NCBI GenBank assembly: GCA_916610825.1
Contig: OU744450.1
Span: 11,855,307 to 11,919,306, forward strand
DNA: 64,000 nucleotides
Origin: Haliclystus octoradiatus
Taxonomy: Eukaryota; Cnidaria; Staurozoa; Stauromedusae; Haliclystidae
Direction of reading: 5' to 3'
A program made the position numbers and the translations under genes. The notes under the pieces are model-generated. The model did not search any database, was not told the origin of the DNA, and saw nothing but the letters and a program-made list of their open reading frames with translations. Each line of letters opens with the position of its first letter. The first letter of the stretch is position 1. Below are positions 24,000 through 36,821 of the stretch, one piece after another.

Positions 24000-24560
24000 T
24001 TTAGATATATAACCATCCAGGTTGACAAAGGTTTTTTGGGGGGAGGGGGGTCAAAATGCTGGTCTTTCACTTAAACTTGTAGGTCTATCCAAATAAATTG
24101 AGACATGCAGATGACTAGATATCACTAGATACTACTCTTAGACATGTATCGAAGTAAATTCAAAATATTTCTCGAAAAAGGATCCAGTTTATATTTAGAT
24201 AAAGCCGCTTAAGTTGACAAAGGGGACATTTGGGTTTTTTCAAAAAGCTGGGCTTACGCCTTTTCCAACTTCTAGGTCCTCAAAGTGAAACAAGGGGTGC
24301 TGATGATTAAGTATCATTAGAGATTACTCTTTAACAAATTATATTGAAGTAGGTTCAAAACATTTCTTGACAAAATATCAAGTTTATATTCAGATCGAGC
24401 CATTTAAGTTATCAAAGGGGGCATTTGTGGGGTTTTCAAAAAGCCGGATTTACACTTTTTCCAATTTCTAGGTCCCTCATATTAAAATAAGGGATGCCGA
24501 TGACTAGATATCAATAGAGATTTCTCTTAGACAAGTATTCAAAACATTTCTTGAAAATAT
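24000..24560. repeat. Left-arm tandem units (about three)
   Basis: Three units of roughly 190 bp share TTGACAAAGG...TTTTCAAAAAGC...TTCTAGGTC...GACATGTAT. They are the inverted counterparts of the units in 25690-27420 but are fewer and more diverged. Confidence 0.7.
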
Positions 24561-25689
24561 ATCTAGTTCATATCTAATAATAAATAAACACAAAATTCAG
24601 ACATTCATATCATATCTATGGATTAAATTGCATGATGATCGCTCAAGGCGAAACTATTAGTAGCAAATATGAATGTCTCATTTTTGCATTTATTTATTAT
24701 TAAACAGCTCTGCTTTTATGGCATCAAACAATATTAAAACAGTAATGACTACACAATCACTTTTATGTTATTATTCGTGTATATTTAGATACATCAATTT
24801 GAGGCTATATATTTTATACCTTAAATTAATATTTTTTCATGAAATTTGTGCTTTTTATTTAGTTAATTAATTAATGGAATTCCTAATTTATCGGCCTCTT
24901 TTTATATTATTACATGATTGTTTAATTACAAATGTTAAACTTGGATGACGTAGCTACATGAATAGCCTAGGTATTCTGAATTATGACTAAGTTTGATTAT
25001 GGTGTCGTTATTTGAATGTAATAGATGATAGCATGTCATATCTTTAACTTATAACGTAATGCTACTTCGGGATTGTTTTGAGAGCACTATATTCAATCAT
25101 AACGTAACCCTATTTTTAGAATGCTGAGCAATTAGATAATTTAGGTATTTTGCCTATATAGGTAACCTAATTTAAAGAGCACATGACACAACAAATTTTT
25201 AACACAGATTCAAGTAGCTGAAGCTAAATGATGAAGAATGGTGACAATGATTTCTTACTTTGAAACTGTATAAGCGGAAATATTTAATGTTGAATCTGTC
25301 CTATTTTCAATCATTTTTTATGCTTGAAATAAATATAATTTATTAAGAAATACATGAAATACAAGGGAATTTAGTTGTTGGATTTACTTTATCTCTCAAA
25401 AATGTGGCAGTCATCCTCAGCAGCATGCAGTTGACTGTGCATCCGCTGTTTTACGTACTCATCACCTCAATTTGTGACAGTTGTTTGTCGGGTGTTTGGG
25501 TGTTCTACGACGACGGAATTATTTTGAATTATTAATTTGAAACAGTTAATTTTAATAGCAAAGATATTCATGTGTTTAGTGTTATGTTGTTTCAATGTTC
25601 TAACAATTTCATTTGTTCCTCAATGTTCTAATAGTTGAACAAATATACAAACTGTAACACAAATTAAACTCCACAGACGCTAGGTGTCG

Positions 25690-27420
25690 TTTACAAGTAA
25701 TATCTGGTGATATCTAGTCATCGGCATCCCTCGTTTTAATTAAAGGGACCTAGAAGTTGGAGAAAGTGAAAATGCGGCTTTTGAAAACCCACATGCCCCC
25801 CTTGTCAACTTCATCAAAATATAAACTAGATGTTTTTTGAAGAAATGTTCTGAATTTACTTTGATACATGTCTAAGAGTCCCATCTAGTGATATCTAGTC
25901 ATCTGCCTGTCTCAATTTACTTTCAGAGACCTAGAAGTTAGAAAAAGCGTAAAACCCAGCTTTTTGAAAAACCCAAAATGCACCCCTTGTCAACTTAAAT
26001 GGCTCAATCTAAATATAAACTAGATATTTTGTCAAGAAATGTTTTGAATTTACTTCGATACGTGTCAAGGAGTAATCTCTGATTATATCTAATCATTGGC
26101 ACCCCTTGTTTTAATTTGACGGACCTAGAAGCTGGAGAAAGTGAGAACTCAGCTTTTTGAAAAACCCAAAATGCCCCCCTTGTCAACTTAAATGGCTCTA
26201 TCAAATATAAACTAGATGTTTTTTGAAGAAATGTTCTGAATTTACTTTGATACATGTCTAAGAGTCCCATCTAGTGATATCTAGTCATCTGCCTGTCTCA
26301 ATTTACTTTCAGAGACCTAGAAGTTAGAAAAAGCGTAAAACCCAGCTTTTTGAAAAACCCAAAATGCACCCCTTGTCAACTTAAATGGCTCAATCTAAAT
26401 ATAAACTAGATATTTTGTCAAGAAATGTTTTGAATTTACTTCGATACGTGTCAAGGAGTAATCTCTGATGATATCTAATGATTGGCACCACCTGTTTTAA
26501 TTTGACGGACCTAGAAGCTGGAGAAAGTTTGAACCCAGCTTTTTGAAAAACCCAAAATGCACCCCTTGTCAACTTAAATGGCTCTATCAAAATATAAACT
26601 AGATGTTTTTTGAAGAAATTTTCTGAATTTACTTCGATACATGTCTAAGAGTCCTATCTAGTGATATCTAGTCATCTGCCTGTCTCAATTTACTTTCAGA
26701 GACCTAGAAGTTGGAAAAAGTGTAAAACTCAGCTTTTTGAAAAGCCCAAAATGCACCCTTTGTCAACTTAAATGGCTCAATCTAAATATAAACTAGATAT
26801 TTTGTCAAGAAATGTTTTGAATTTACTTCGATACGTGTCAAAGAGTAATCTCTAATGATATCTAATCATTGGCACCCCTTGTTTTAATTTGACGGACCTA
26901 AAAGCTGGAGAAAGTGTGAACCCAGCTTTTTGAAAAACCCAAATTCCCCCTTTGTCAACTTAAGTGGCTATATTTAAATATAAACTCGATCAATTTTCGA
27001 GAATTATTTTGAATTTACTTGAATACATGTCTAGGAGTAATCTCTAATGATATCTTATCATCGGCATCCCTTGTTTTATGTTGAGAAACCTAGGCTACCT
27101 AGAAGTGGGAGAAAATGTAAACCTAGCTTTAACTCGGTCGATTTTCAAGAAATATTTTGAATTGATTTTGATACATGACTAAGAGTACTACCTAACGATA
27201 TCTAGTCATCAGCATGTCTCAATTTATTTGGAGAGACCTACAAGTTGAAGTAAGTGAAAGACCTACATTTTGACACCCCCTCCCCAAAAAAACCTTTGGC
27301 AACTTGGATGGTTATATATCTAAACATATTAAACTTGATATTTTTTCATGAAATTTTATCAATTTACGTCGATACATGTGTATGCATGTGATACATGTTG
27401 AGTGACATGTAGTCATCGGC
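25690..27420. repeat. Right-arm tandem array, about 193-bp units in a 387-bp dimer pattern
   Basis: The marker GACCTAGAAG recurs at 25747, 25928, 26122, 26314, 26508, 26701 and 26895, about 193 bp apart. Two subtypes alternate (TCTGCCTGTCTCAATTTACT and TTGGCACCCCTTGTTTTAAT), giving a higher-order repeat of about 387 bp. The dimers at 25875-26260 and 26262-26650 are almost identical. Short minus-strand ORFs here are by-products of the repeat. Confidence 0.85.
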
Positions 27421-28287
27421 ATTACCTTGCTTTGATTTGAGAGACCTTATAATTCAAAAAGTAAAAATGGCTTTGAGACTTTGTCAACAAAGCGGAAAGA
27501 GTATAGTATACTTCGTATTTTGCAAAGTAAATAGCTTTGGTATAAAAGAGTCAAGCAATTATAGTCAAACTTAGAATCATGGTAGTTTATTATTTATTTT
27601 AAATGTGCAACCAATTTGAGATAAATTAGTGCGCGCTTTTAAAATAACCAGACAGTTTTCATTGCTAACGTATAGAAGGTTTCTAGACTTTGTTTAACTC
27701 GACTGTCGTGTTTTTGCAGAATAAATATCGAGCTGCTGTTCGTTGAAGCATTATCAAATACCGTCAACAGTTTCAAACTTAGATAAGTCATCGTTTATTA
27801 TGTGCTTACCTATTTAGCGATATAGATTCTCGACTACAGTGTGTCTAGAACCATAGAATAATCAAATAATAGGCCATGACATTCAGGAATTAAGATTTAT
27901 GCCGTCGACTATTTGACTTGATAATAAAAGTTTTTCTGAATCCATTTAATCGTAAATTTTTTATTGTGAAGTGTAATCAAGTGTTCAATTTTCATTAAGA
28001 AATATAAAGTGTAATTTAATAATATAAGTCATAGGTTTCCTTCGTTTAACGTCTGCTTCTGATCGCCATTTTGTAAAGATAACTTACGTGTTAGGCTTTG
28101 GCCGCACAATTAGAGCAAATTGACCGCTTTGGATATGTTACGGCACATGCGCGCGCAGGTGGTCACAACTTCTATCTGTTTGTCAATTCGCATCCGGGCC
28201 TGTCAAAAAGCATCTTTCTTTATACAGGGCCTGTACTGTATAGGCTTTGGGTATAACATATCGATCCACACAAAAAGAACGGACACT

Positions 28288-28293
28288 TTTATT
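28288..28293 (-). promoter_or_regulatory. Polyadenylation signal AATAAA of MYND gene B
   Basis: AATAAA on the minus strand, about 146 nt past the stop codon at 28439-28441. It is the first canonical signal downstream of the MYND exon. Confidence 0.5.
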
Positions 28294-28438
28294 ATTATTA
28301 TTATTTTCAATTCTAAATGGGTACTATATTCATTTATCCATGAGTTCAAAAACATACATATATGCTACATCAGTTAAATATCAACTTGTTATAATCTATA
28401 CATGCGATGTTATGCCTATATAACCGATTGGATTTCGT

Positions 28439-31400
28439 TTACGAGTTACAAAACTTTGAATGAATTTTCCAATGATCCATTTGGCACTTCTTAGAGCAAT
28501 AAGGTGCATTTTCACAGTCTTGGCAACAGTATTCCACGGCAGATGTACCACAGTTCAAACATATCTGCAAAATAAAGTTTGTTTCCTTTGTTTTGAGCAA
28601 AACAAAAAATAAAAAGACTTCCTATGTGAAATTTCCATGCAATTTGGACTTGCAAGACAAGAACCCTTAAACTTGGACATTTAAAACATATTTCACACAA
28701 AACAAGTGAAACGTAGAAGCTTGAAAGATGCAAAATCTTCCTGCAATAAATAAATGTTGTATGTGTATATATGTATATGCTTAGCTCCATTCTGACCCAC
28801 TTTGACTTGCCAGGTGCATTTGAATATTAATAATGAACTAATTATACATTTATCACATTACATTTGAAAACATAAGCCCATGACATTGGAGGAGTGAGCC
28901 TCAACTGGTAAACCAATATTTTAAACTGCTTTAGATTTCCAGCGTCCACTGTTGGTGAAAAATGCAGCAAATAATAGAATTTTTAATGGGAAAATTCAGT
29001 TCAGATTCTGGAACATTCTAGATCTCCAATGTTTAGATATTTAGAACTTTTCAGATGACTTTTTCAAGTACTTCTAGGGTTTTAGGTAGCATTAACAGGA
29101 TTGTTGGGATTTTTGGGTACTTCACTTTATCCGATGTGCCCATCTCTCTTCCATGTAGAGCCGGTGTTACCCTCCCCCGGGTATAATAGCTATATGCAAA
29201 ACGAAGAGCGGGTGGATTGATTCACATATTTATCGTTCGTTCTGATAAACTAAAATATACAGTAGGTGTTGAATTTGCGCTGTTTCCATGAACACTTCGG
29301 CGTATGCAAATAATAATGAGACTCTTGTAACGTTTAGCCTTAGAAATTGAAAGAATTCTCCAAATAATTTCTAGACATACCGATCTACTTTCTTCCTTAG
29401 CTTTCATGATCTGTACTTCTATCCTTTGCTTGCTATGTGAAAATGTTAAATTTAGTTTTCGTTCATAAAACGATTGTATTTCTTTCTTCTTTTCTAATAT
29501 ATCTCTTTCTAAATCATATTCGTATAACGCTTCTATAATCTCTTTATCTCCTAATAATGTTTCATCAATTTGGTCTTTGATTTCCATCTCAAGGCTTTCT
29601 TTGTAATCTTTTAGTTTATTCTTCAATTGTACCTCAAATTTATCTTCAAGATTTGCTTGAATTATCCGGCACTCTTCATCGTGCTTTTCCTTTGAGCTTC
29701 GATGCAAGCATCCAATTAGGAAATCTTCGTTGCAAATTTGTTTTTCATATTGTTGTGATTTAGCATCAGCAATTGAAATTTTGCTTCGAATCGATTTAAT
29801 TTCATTTTCTACAAAAAAGGTTTAAGAGTTACTAGGCAAGAGCCTCTATCCCGTGTTCCGCTCCATGAAACTGAGAGTCGCTGCACTCGGGCTAGAGGAA
29901 TTTCTTACTAAAAGTTGGCCCACCATTTCAGAATTCGGAAATACCCAATCACATGCGACCTTGAGATCACGTGGAGCTGTAAGCTGTGAGCTGAAATCTT
30001 CCTACGTCATGAAGACTGACTCATCATTTTTTCAATAATATTCAAAATTTCAAAAGTCTGCTTCCATGCTTCGAATCATTCTACATTTTGTGACTGGAAT
30101 TGAATTATAATAGAGTTTGTTCATGAGATAATATCTGGTGTTGGGTTTTAAACTTTGATAAGCCAATTCGTCAGAAGATTTCTGTTAGCAGCTGGCAGCT
30201 GCCTCGAAAAATTGGCAGTTAAGTTTGATAAACTCAGCCTATAAAGTACAAAGCATGTTGCATTATCATTTATATATACATATGGATGAGTGGCGCTTGT
30301 AAATTAGATATTAACATTGTCATACTCTCGTTTGAATCAAGGATATGAAGCATCGTTTGTTTTTGATAATATTCCATAAATATGGGAGCGATGAACGCTA
30401 ATAGTTTATGACTTGAGAGATCAGCTTATGGCACTGTGTACAATCAGAATTATTTCGTTGATCTCACCCTTCTATGCATGATGTTGCATCGATCTAGCCT
30501 TGCTTTTTTGAGGCTCAATGATGATGTTCAAAGTGTTTCAACTCAATGACTGCACGTAATTATAGATACCTATTTCCACAAATAGAGTCTACCAAACTGT
30601 TTTCACGATCATGGTCGGTCTTCCAATCGCATCATTCTGGTAAGTGTTTTATTTTGCATAATTCACATATGTTGGGGACAAAAATATAACAACACAGAGA
30701 CAGAGTAAGGTTTGCTCAATGCCCATATCAACTTGCAGATGCTTTGAATCAAAATTATTTTGTTGTAGAACTTGTTGCAGTCTCAATCATTATCTTTGTA
30801 TTATGTCTGCAAGCATATGTCTTGGAGGTGATTTCCCTGATTTCCCTGATTTTCTTCGTGTATCACTTATTGTTTCATATGTAGGAAATTTGAATATCAA
30901 CTATTGAGTAACTTTTTAGATTTCATATAAATATTCTATAAACTTGAAAACATTCCATTTCTGACCTGCTTGAAGATGAGATAAGATAATTTGGAATTAT
31001 TGCAAACCTGCCTTCCAAATTGAAAATATTGCAATTTGCGCACCTGAGATTCAATCAAGTTTAGTTAAAATCCTACGTAGGAAAGTCTGCTGCGCGCCTG
31101 AGATCTCAGGCGCGCACAACAAACTTTTCAGTCTGGCCTGCCTCTGTTACAATGAGGATTATTTAAGCATGCTTAGCCTGGTGATCGAACAATGATGATC
31201 ACCGTTTTCATATAGACCCAGCTTTCTCAGCCGGTAAGAACACTATAGGTTTAGATGTTGGAATTGATGAGAACTGTAGAATTATGTTGAAGAAATAATA
31301 ATAACAACGTAGGTTGAATTGATTTGTATATTTCTTCTTATGAATAATAATATTAATTCCAAGTTGACATGTTGATAGTAGACTGTACATTCAGTTCTCA

Positions 31401-34400
31401 TAGTTTCATAGTTTTCATTTACTGTATTTATAGTGTTTAGATAAATGCTAGAAGCTGCTAGATCATGCATGGTCATTGTGAGTCATGCGGGGAGTCATGT
31501 AGGTTCTCCTATGTTCTAGAATGTTCTAGATGGTTCAGGAAGGTTCCTACATAACTCCCCCCGCTAGATGGCGGAGCCATAAATAAAAATGCATGATATA
31601 GGCTAAAAATGAGAAATATTAATGCTTTAATATATGCTAAATTGTAAATAATAAATGTAGGTAAATATAAATGTAAGTAATTATGGTATAGTAGAAGCTA
31701 TTAATGAAGGTTTTAGATATGCTTATAGACTAATTGCATAACAGTTAATGAGAAAATCCATTACAATTTTGGTGCATACCAATTTGTTTAATTGCGTTGG
31801 ATTTCCAGAAAAAGAAATTTTCATACAAGTGTTATATTTGGTTTAATTTCAGTTTCTTCTATGAGCTTGGTAATCTTCAATGTTTCTTTCATAGTCATAT
31901 TTTTTGCTTGTGAGTTTGATGAATTCAGTATTTTCTTGAGTTGTTGCTTATTCTTGTGTGCTTGATTAATTCAGTATTTTCTTGAGTTGTTGCTTATTCT
32001 TGTATGTTTGATGAATTCAGTATTTTCATGAGTTGTTGCTTATTCTTGTGTGTTCAATTTTAAACTCTGTTGTGTGTTCTTGTGTGTTTCTTAGTTCATT
32101 TAGTATTCTTAGTGTGTTCATTGTGTTTCAATGTTCTTAGTTGAATGTTGAATGTTTCAATATTTAAAAGTTTTATGATGTTGGAATGTCCAATGTTTAG
32201 TGTTCAATATTTAAAAGTTCCAAAATATTGGAATGTTCAATGGTTTATGTTCAGTATTTTAAAATCTTACTTTTTTAATTCAGTCTCTTCAGTTTTGGGT
32301 AATCTAATTCCTTGTGTTCAGTTCCATTTCTTGTGTTTATTTCCATTTCTCGTGTGTAGTTCCATAGTTCCACTCTTGTGTTTAGTTCCATTTCTTGTGT
32401 TTAGTTCCATTTCATGTGTTTTCTGCGTGTTTTGATTAGTTACGTAAAATGCCATTGTTCCTCAGTGTGAAAATCAATCTAGTTATATTGTTTTGATGCC
32501 GCGGTCGTGAATAAAATGTTGTGTTCAATTCCATGTTGTATTAAAATACTTTCAGATTATAAATTATGTTGTAAAGTCTTGAAGATTATTCATAATTAGT
32601 TGTTTTTGTAATTCGACGGACCAATTGATGAGTTGTTCTTATAATTCGACGGACCAATTGATGAGTTGTTCTTATAATTCGACGGACCAATTGATGAGTT
32701 GTTCTTATAATTCGACGGACCAATTGATGAGTTGTTCTTATAATTCGACGGACCAATTGATGAGAACTGTAGAATTATGTTGAAGAAATAATAATAACAA
32801 CGTAGGTTGAATTGATTTGTATATTTCTTCTTATGAATAATAATATTAATTCCAAGTTGACATGTTGATAGTAGACTGTACATTCAGTTCTCATAGTTTC
32901 ATAGTTTTCATTTACTGTATTTATAGTGTTTAGATAAATGCTAGAAGCTGCTAGATCATGCATGGTCATTGTGAGTCATGCGGGGAGTCATGTAGGTTCT
33001 CCTATGTTCTAGAATGTTCTAGATGGTTCAGGAAGGTTCCTACAGAATTCAAGTTTCTCCAAAATTAATTTCAGGTCTGTCCTGTTTTATGTGTTGCACG
33101 AAGGGTCACTTGTGCCTCAAATTTCACTTCAATCTATGCAAGAGAATTAATACCCCCCAGAAAATGTGAAACAATGCTCAACAGGAAAATGTTGCTGCTA
33201 TTTAGTAACAATGTACGCCAGATGTACAAAAATACAGGATCCAGGTTCCGGCATACTAAGTACATAATACTCAAAATACATCAAATAGAGAAGTAAACAA
33301 ATTAAAACAATATATCATTCATCTTTAGCATTGTTTTGGGCAATTTCTAGGCTCATGTGTCTAAACAGGAGTAGGCCTACAATAAATGTGATTTAGGCAA
33401 TTACAGGACGCAAGCAATATAGTAAGAAATCATCTTTCTACAATAATAATAATTACACAAATCGAATCCTATGCTACAAGCTCTAATAGTTAGTTACTCT
33501 ATGTTCCAGTGCGGGTGACCAGGTGAATTCTCTGTCATGTAGGACACTAAATTACATAGATGTTGATCTCTCTTTGCCCAACAGCTTATTTTATAGGCCT
33601 ACCATTTTTTATGCAGATAAGAAAGAAGAGACATGCTTCCAGACAAGCACACCAATTGATGAAGTTCAGGGAAATCATGCAAAGCGTCCACAGAACAAAT
33701 TTTCTGCTAATCAGGCTGGCTGGCTGGCATGCTCTTAAAACAGTTTTATGAAGAGAAAATGGAACTCTAGATTGTTCATGTAAACATTGAAATTCAAAAT
33801 TCAATCGTCATCTTATTGGATATTTAATAACCTTTTAGGCAATTTTGTTGGTCCTGTTACGATTGAGGCTGCATCAAAATATTTCAATATTGATTGTATA
33901 TTTATCTTGAAAATGAATATTATTTATTTTAAATTTTGTAAATAAATGTTATTTTTAGCAACATAACTAATGCAATATCAGTGTCATATAACATGTTCAA
34001 TGAAATATTTTGCTTACTGCAAGACTGCAAATTATCCAAACTGTGCACCCATGCTGAAATAACTTACTGCTTTAACGCCAAAATTTGATAACATTAGCTT
34101 ACCTCTATTTTTAAACTTGAAGGTTTCTCAACTAAAAATATATGCTATAAACTCCATCACCAAGAGGATGAATAAGTCCTAGGTATTGTTACAAAGTTAG
34201 TCTCCATTGGCTTCTTATTATGAAAATCATGGGATAATATAAATACTTCCTATTGTGAAAATCATGGGATTATACACCAGAAATAGGATAACTTCTTTCT
34301 ATCATAACACATTAAATAAGATTGCCTTACGACCAATTAAGCCCTTGCGATTTGTAAATGACCTAAAAAAAGGTAAAAAAAAGTATGCCTATAAATAAAT

Positions 34401-35708
34401 ACCCTTAGAGTTTTAGCAATTCATGTATAGTTATCTGATGCTGCTGTACGCCGCAAGGAGAACATTTCAACAATCATAGAAGACGGAAGACAAAGTTAGA
34501 AAGAAATCAGCGACTTAAGCATACTAAAGCATATATCACATATGTTGAAGTTTCAACTAATTCTTGATAATGACACTCATCTGATTAAAGATGTAAAAGA
34601 GATTTACAAATGATCGATTAAATTTGCTGCGTATTGATTCACTTGATTCACATAGGATAAAATCTTACAGCTAGAGTTCGACAAAAGTAGGAATCAGAAG
34701 ATTGGAGCAAATTCAGAAGGAAATTGATATTTTACCATTTATTGGTCAACTCAAACATCAACAAAAAATTGAAAAGAAAATGTTTAAGTGCCTCTGGGAT
34801 TCCAGAATACTCTTTAGATAACAACATATAAATAATAATAATAATAATTACTAGTATGTAAAGTGTGCTGTAGTATGCTACTTGGCCTAGGTTAATCCGA
34901 AGTATTAGTAGGTTAGAAGTCCTGAAAATGTGAAAAATGAAGAGAAGAAGACAAACAAATGGGCAATTGGGCATTGGCCAGCCTAGCATAAATGAGTCAG
35001 TATATGCATATGGATTAGTAAAGTTCAACGTTATGATAACAACAGACATAAGTTTTAGTTGATCAGTTGCAGTTGATCCTATCTACTGTCTTATTGATAC
35101 CAACCTGGCTAGGTTCGGACCGTCACTCTGCGTCTGCGAAGCAACCTTCTCAAATTCCAGTTTCTGGTAAAGAAAAGGACTGGTTGCTTTACAATAAATT
35201 ATGTTCTTACATTCAAAACACTTTGAGTTAAATTACCATCAAGAAGAAAATGATAATAGAGAGCATTTTGAGCATTTAGAAATGAAACAGGATAACATAT
35301 GATCAAGACGTCGAACTTGGCAATTTCGAACACTCATTTTGTTTTTACTTTTGTCATTTCAATAGCAGTCTCGGCTAGACTTTGAGTTTTAGCGAGGTTT
35401 CACGCATGCGCATTGTAAAACATGTTTCTTAGTGGGACCGCTTTTTACCCTCATTGATGTTAGCCTGTATGAAATGGAGTTCTGACGTAATGCACACAGG
35501 CTAACGGCGTTTGACTAAAGAGTTACTCTCATAAAACTAGGGTATGTATTGCCTATAAATTGTCAAAATGATGCTCGAGTTTCTTATTTATACCTTTTTC
35601 TTCAATTTCTCTCTTGATTTTATCCCTTTCCTCAATTATCTTTCTGCTTTCATCTTTGATCAATTCTGTGTATAAAGCTAACAGTAGAGACCTTGATAAT
35701 CCATCAGT
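28439..35708 (-). CDS. Coiled-coil / MYND zinc-finger protein, gene B (last three exons)
   Basis: Three exons join in frame (222 codons plus stop): 35594-35708 (115 nt, TDGLSRSLL...), 29381-29808 (428 nt) and 28439-28564 (126 nt, stop TAA). Junctions are TTTTCAG|ACTG, AAAAAG|GTATAA, TTTTTTGTAG|AAAATG, GATCG|GTATGT and TTTTGCAG|ATATG. The first two exons encode a charged, helical coiled coil. The last encodes a complete MYND finger (CLNCG...CCQDCENAPYC...CQMDHW...H...C) at the extreme C-terminus. MYND fingers usually bind proline-rich partner peptides, often in transcriptional regulators; the role here is inferred. The exon phases match gene A, showing common descent. Introns are long (about 5.8 kb and 0.8 kb), and the first contains the LTR element at 31265-33044. 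Confidence 0.8.
28565..29380 (-). other. Last intron of MYND gene B
   Basis: GT-AG intron. A block at about 29255-29335 is similar to intron sequence of gene A at 45990-46090. Otherwise it is AT-rich with nothing recognised. Confidence 0.5.
29809..31264 (-). other. Intron sequence of gene B with a 26-bp perfect palindrome at 31091-31116
   Basis: No exon is supported. A perfect inverted repeat with half-site TGCGCGCCTGAGA lies at 31091-31116, GC-rich in AT-rich surroundings. An imperfect half (TTGCGCACCTGAGATT) sits about 60 bp upstream. Confidence 0.5.
31261..33048 (-). mobile_element. 1.78-kb non-autonomous LTR retrotransposon (TRIM-like)
   Basis: The element spans 31265-33044. Two 287-bp LTRs (31265-31551 and 32758-33044) look identical by eye, begin TGTAGGAACC and end CATCA on the minus strand, and are flanked by a GAAT duplication (31261-31264 and 33045-33048). 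The primer-binding site (TGGTCCGTCGAA) lies directly left of the right LTR. A polypurine tract (GCGGGGGGAG) precedes the left LTR. The 1.2-kb interior has no gag or pol, only T-rich tandem repeats (for example TTGTGTTTAGTTCCATTTC), so replication depends on proteins from another element. It sits in a gene B intron in the same orientation as the gene. Confidence 0.85.
32598..32762 (-). repeat. Five tandem 35-bp units containing the primer-binding site
   Basis: The unit TTCGACGGACCAATTGATGA plus GTTGTTCTTATAA is repeated about five times. Each unit carries the LTR-edge sequence (TCATCA on the minus strand) next to the primer-binding site TGGTCCGTCGAA. The last unit runs into the true LTR edge at 32758. 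Confidence 0.85.
33049..35593 (-). other. Rest of the large intron of gene B
   Basis: No exon or recognised element. Short ORFs at 33523-33804 and 34732-35049 have no splice context. The exon donor for 35594-35708 is at 35593. Confidence 0.4.
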
Positions 35709-36821
35709 CTGAAAATATACATAGAGCTTTATTTCAACCCATGAAGCATTATACATAGTGCAATTACTAACATTGTTGATGTCATCTCTTAAGTAGTATT
35801 GCTTTTATGTTTTAGGAAGCAAGGTTGATTTACATGATAAATCGTTTGACAAATTACAAGCAGATTATACTAAACAAACAAATTTAAATAACACCCAACC
35901 ATCATATAAATAGATTATAAATGTTCATGTGGCCATATGATGTGAAGACTGTATAGAGATAGCTATTACAGCCGAATTGGATAACAGCATTATTAGTAAT
36001 TACAAATACGATTTAAATTGTTAAAATAGTCAGATATCAAATCTTGGTATAAGAGAAAATTAAATCATTGCAGTTTTTCATTGGGGCATTGCCGGGCTAT
36101 AATATTGATCAGTTTAATAATAACTCAAGCTTAGAATATGAGATCAAAAGATGAATTGGTTTTAGTTGTTATCATTGGAATATACTAACAATATGATTTG
36201 AGCCTTGCTGATATAATGTTAACACAGAAATATACGTAATTTTCAATCAAGAGACACTCCTAATTAGCTAGACAGGTGACACTTAAAATGCGAACCACAT
36301 GCGAATCATTAAACATGTAGCTTCGTTATTTGAAAACAAAAATGCAACTCCTCGATATAAAGGCTGATGTTACGATATTGCATCTGACCACGAATTTGAA
36401 AGCGCATAGAATAAATTTCGATCGAAGTGTTATCACAAATCAATAATATTTTGTACCGTGTTAACACGTTTCAACTCACAAGAGCGCTAGTTTTCTCCAG
36501 TTGAGAGTGTGTTGTTTTATCATCCATTCCTTCACATCGTTCTAATCCTATAATTTAACAATTTAAACAAAAACAGAAATATATCTGATCTGATTTTATA
36601 ATGAATATTAAAGTGTATATCACACACACGACGTATTTTTGGATTATTATACAACGCTTTTCCTTCTAGAAATTTACAGCGATCAATTTACTTTATTCAA
36701 AATATTTGAACAAAACAGAATTAAAGAATGAGTTTCTGTCCTGCTTACTCGCTTCAAGATTAAGAATCAATTCTTTAATTAAATTACTGTAAACAACTCA
36801 TACTATTAGACTGTGTCTCAC

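Larger units (their letters stand above)
22432..28186. repeat. 5.75-kb palindrome (giant foldback) with tandem-repeat arms
   Basis: The outer 280 bp (22432-22717) is matched in inverted orientation by 27900-28186. The match continues inward from 23401 to about 24560 against roughly 26970-27899, with an AT-rich centre around 24600-25690. Both arms contain tandem units of about 190 bp. The left arm is interrupted by a 683-bp nested element. The outer ends contain CpG-rich sequence (TGCGCGCGCATGTGCCGTAA). The structure recalls Foldback (FB) elements, whose long inverted repeats are internally tandem, but no transposase or clear target duplication was seen. Confidence 0.8.

Noticed and set aside
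26004-26590. Two similar minus-strand ORFs of 66-88 codons
   Set aside because: They are translations of the 193-bp tandem repeat and do not continue through the neighbouring units.
25690-27420. Regular spacing suggesting a CRISPR array
   Set aside because: Units are contiguous tandem repeats without unique spacers, in a eukaryotic genome.
31208-32969. Duplicate ORFs of 60-95 codons on the minus strand
   Set aside because: They lie inside the two LTRs and the primer-site array; the duplication reflects the LTRs, not genes.
36750-36787. 38-nt candidate exon for gene B (TTTACAG|...|GTAAGC on the minus strand)
   Set aside because: Good splice sites and the right length class, but every usable phase gives an early stop, and the intron before it would be only 35 nt.
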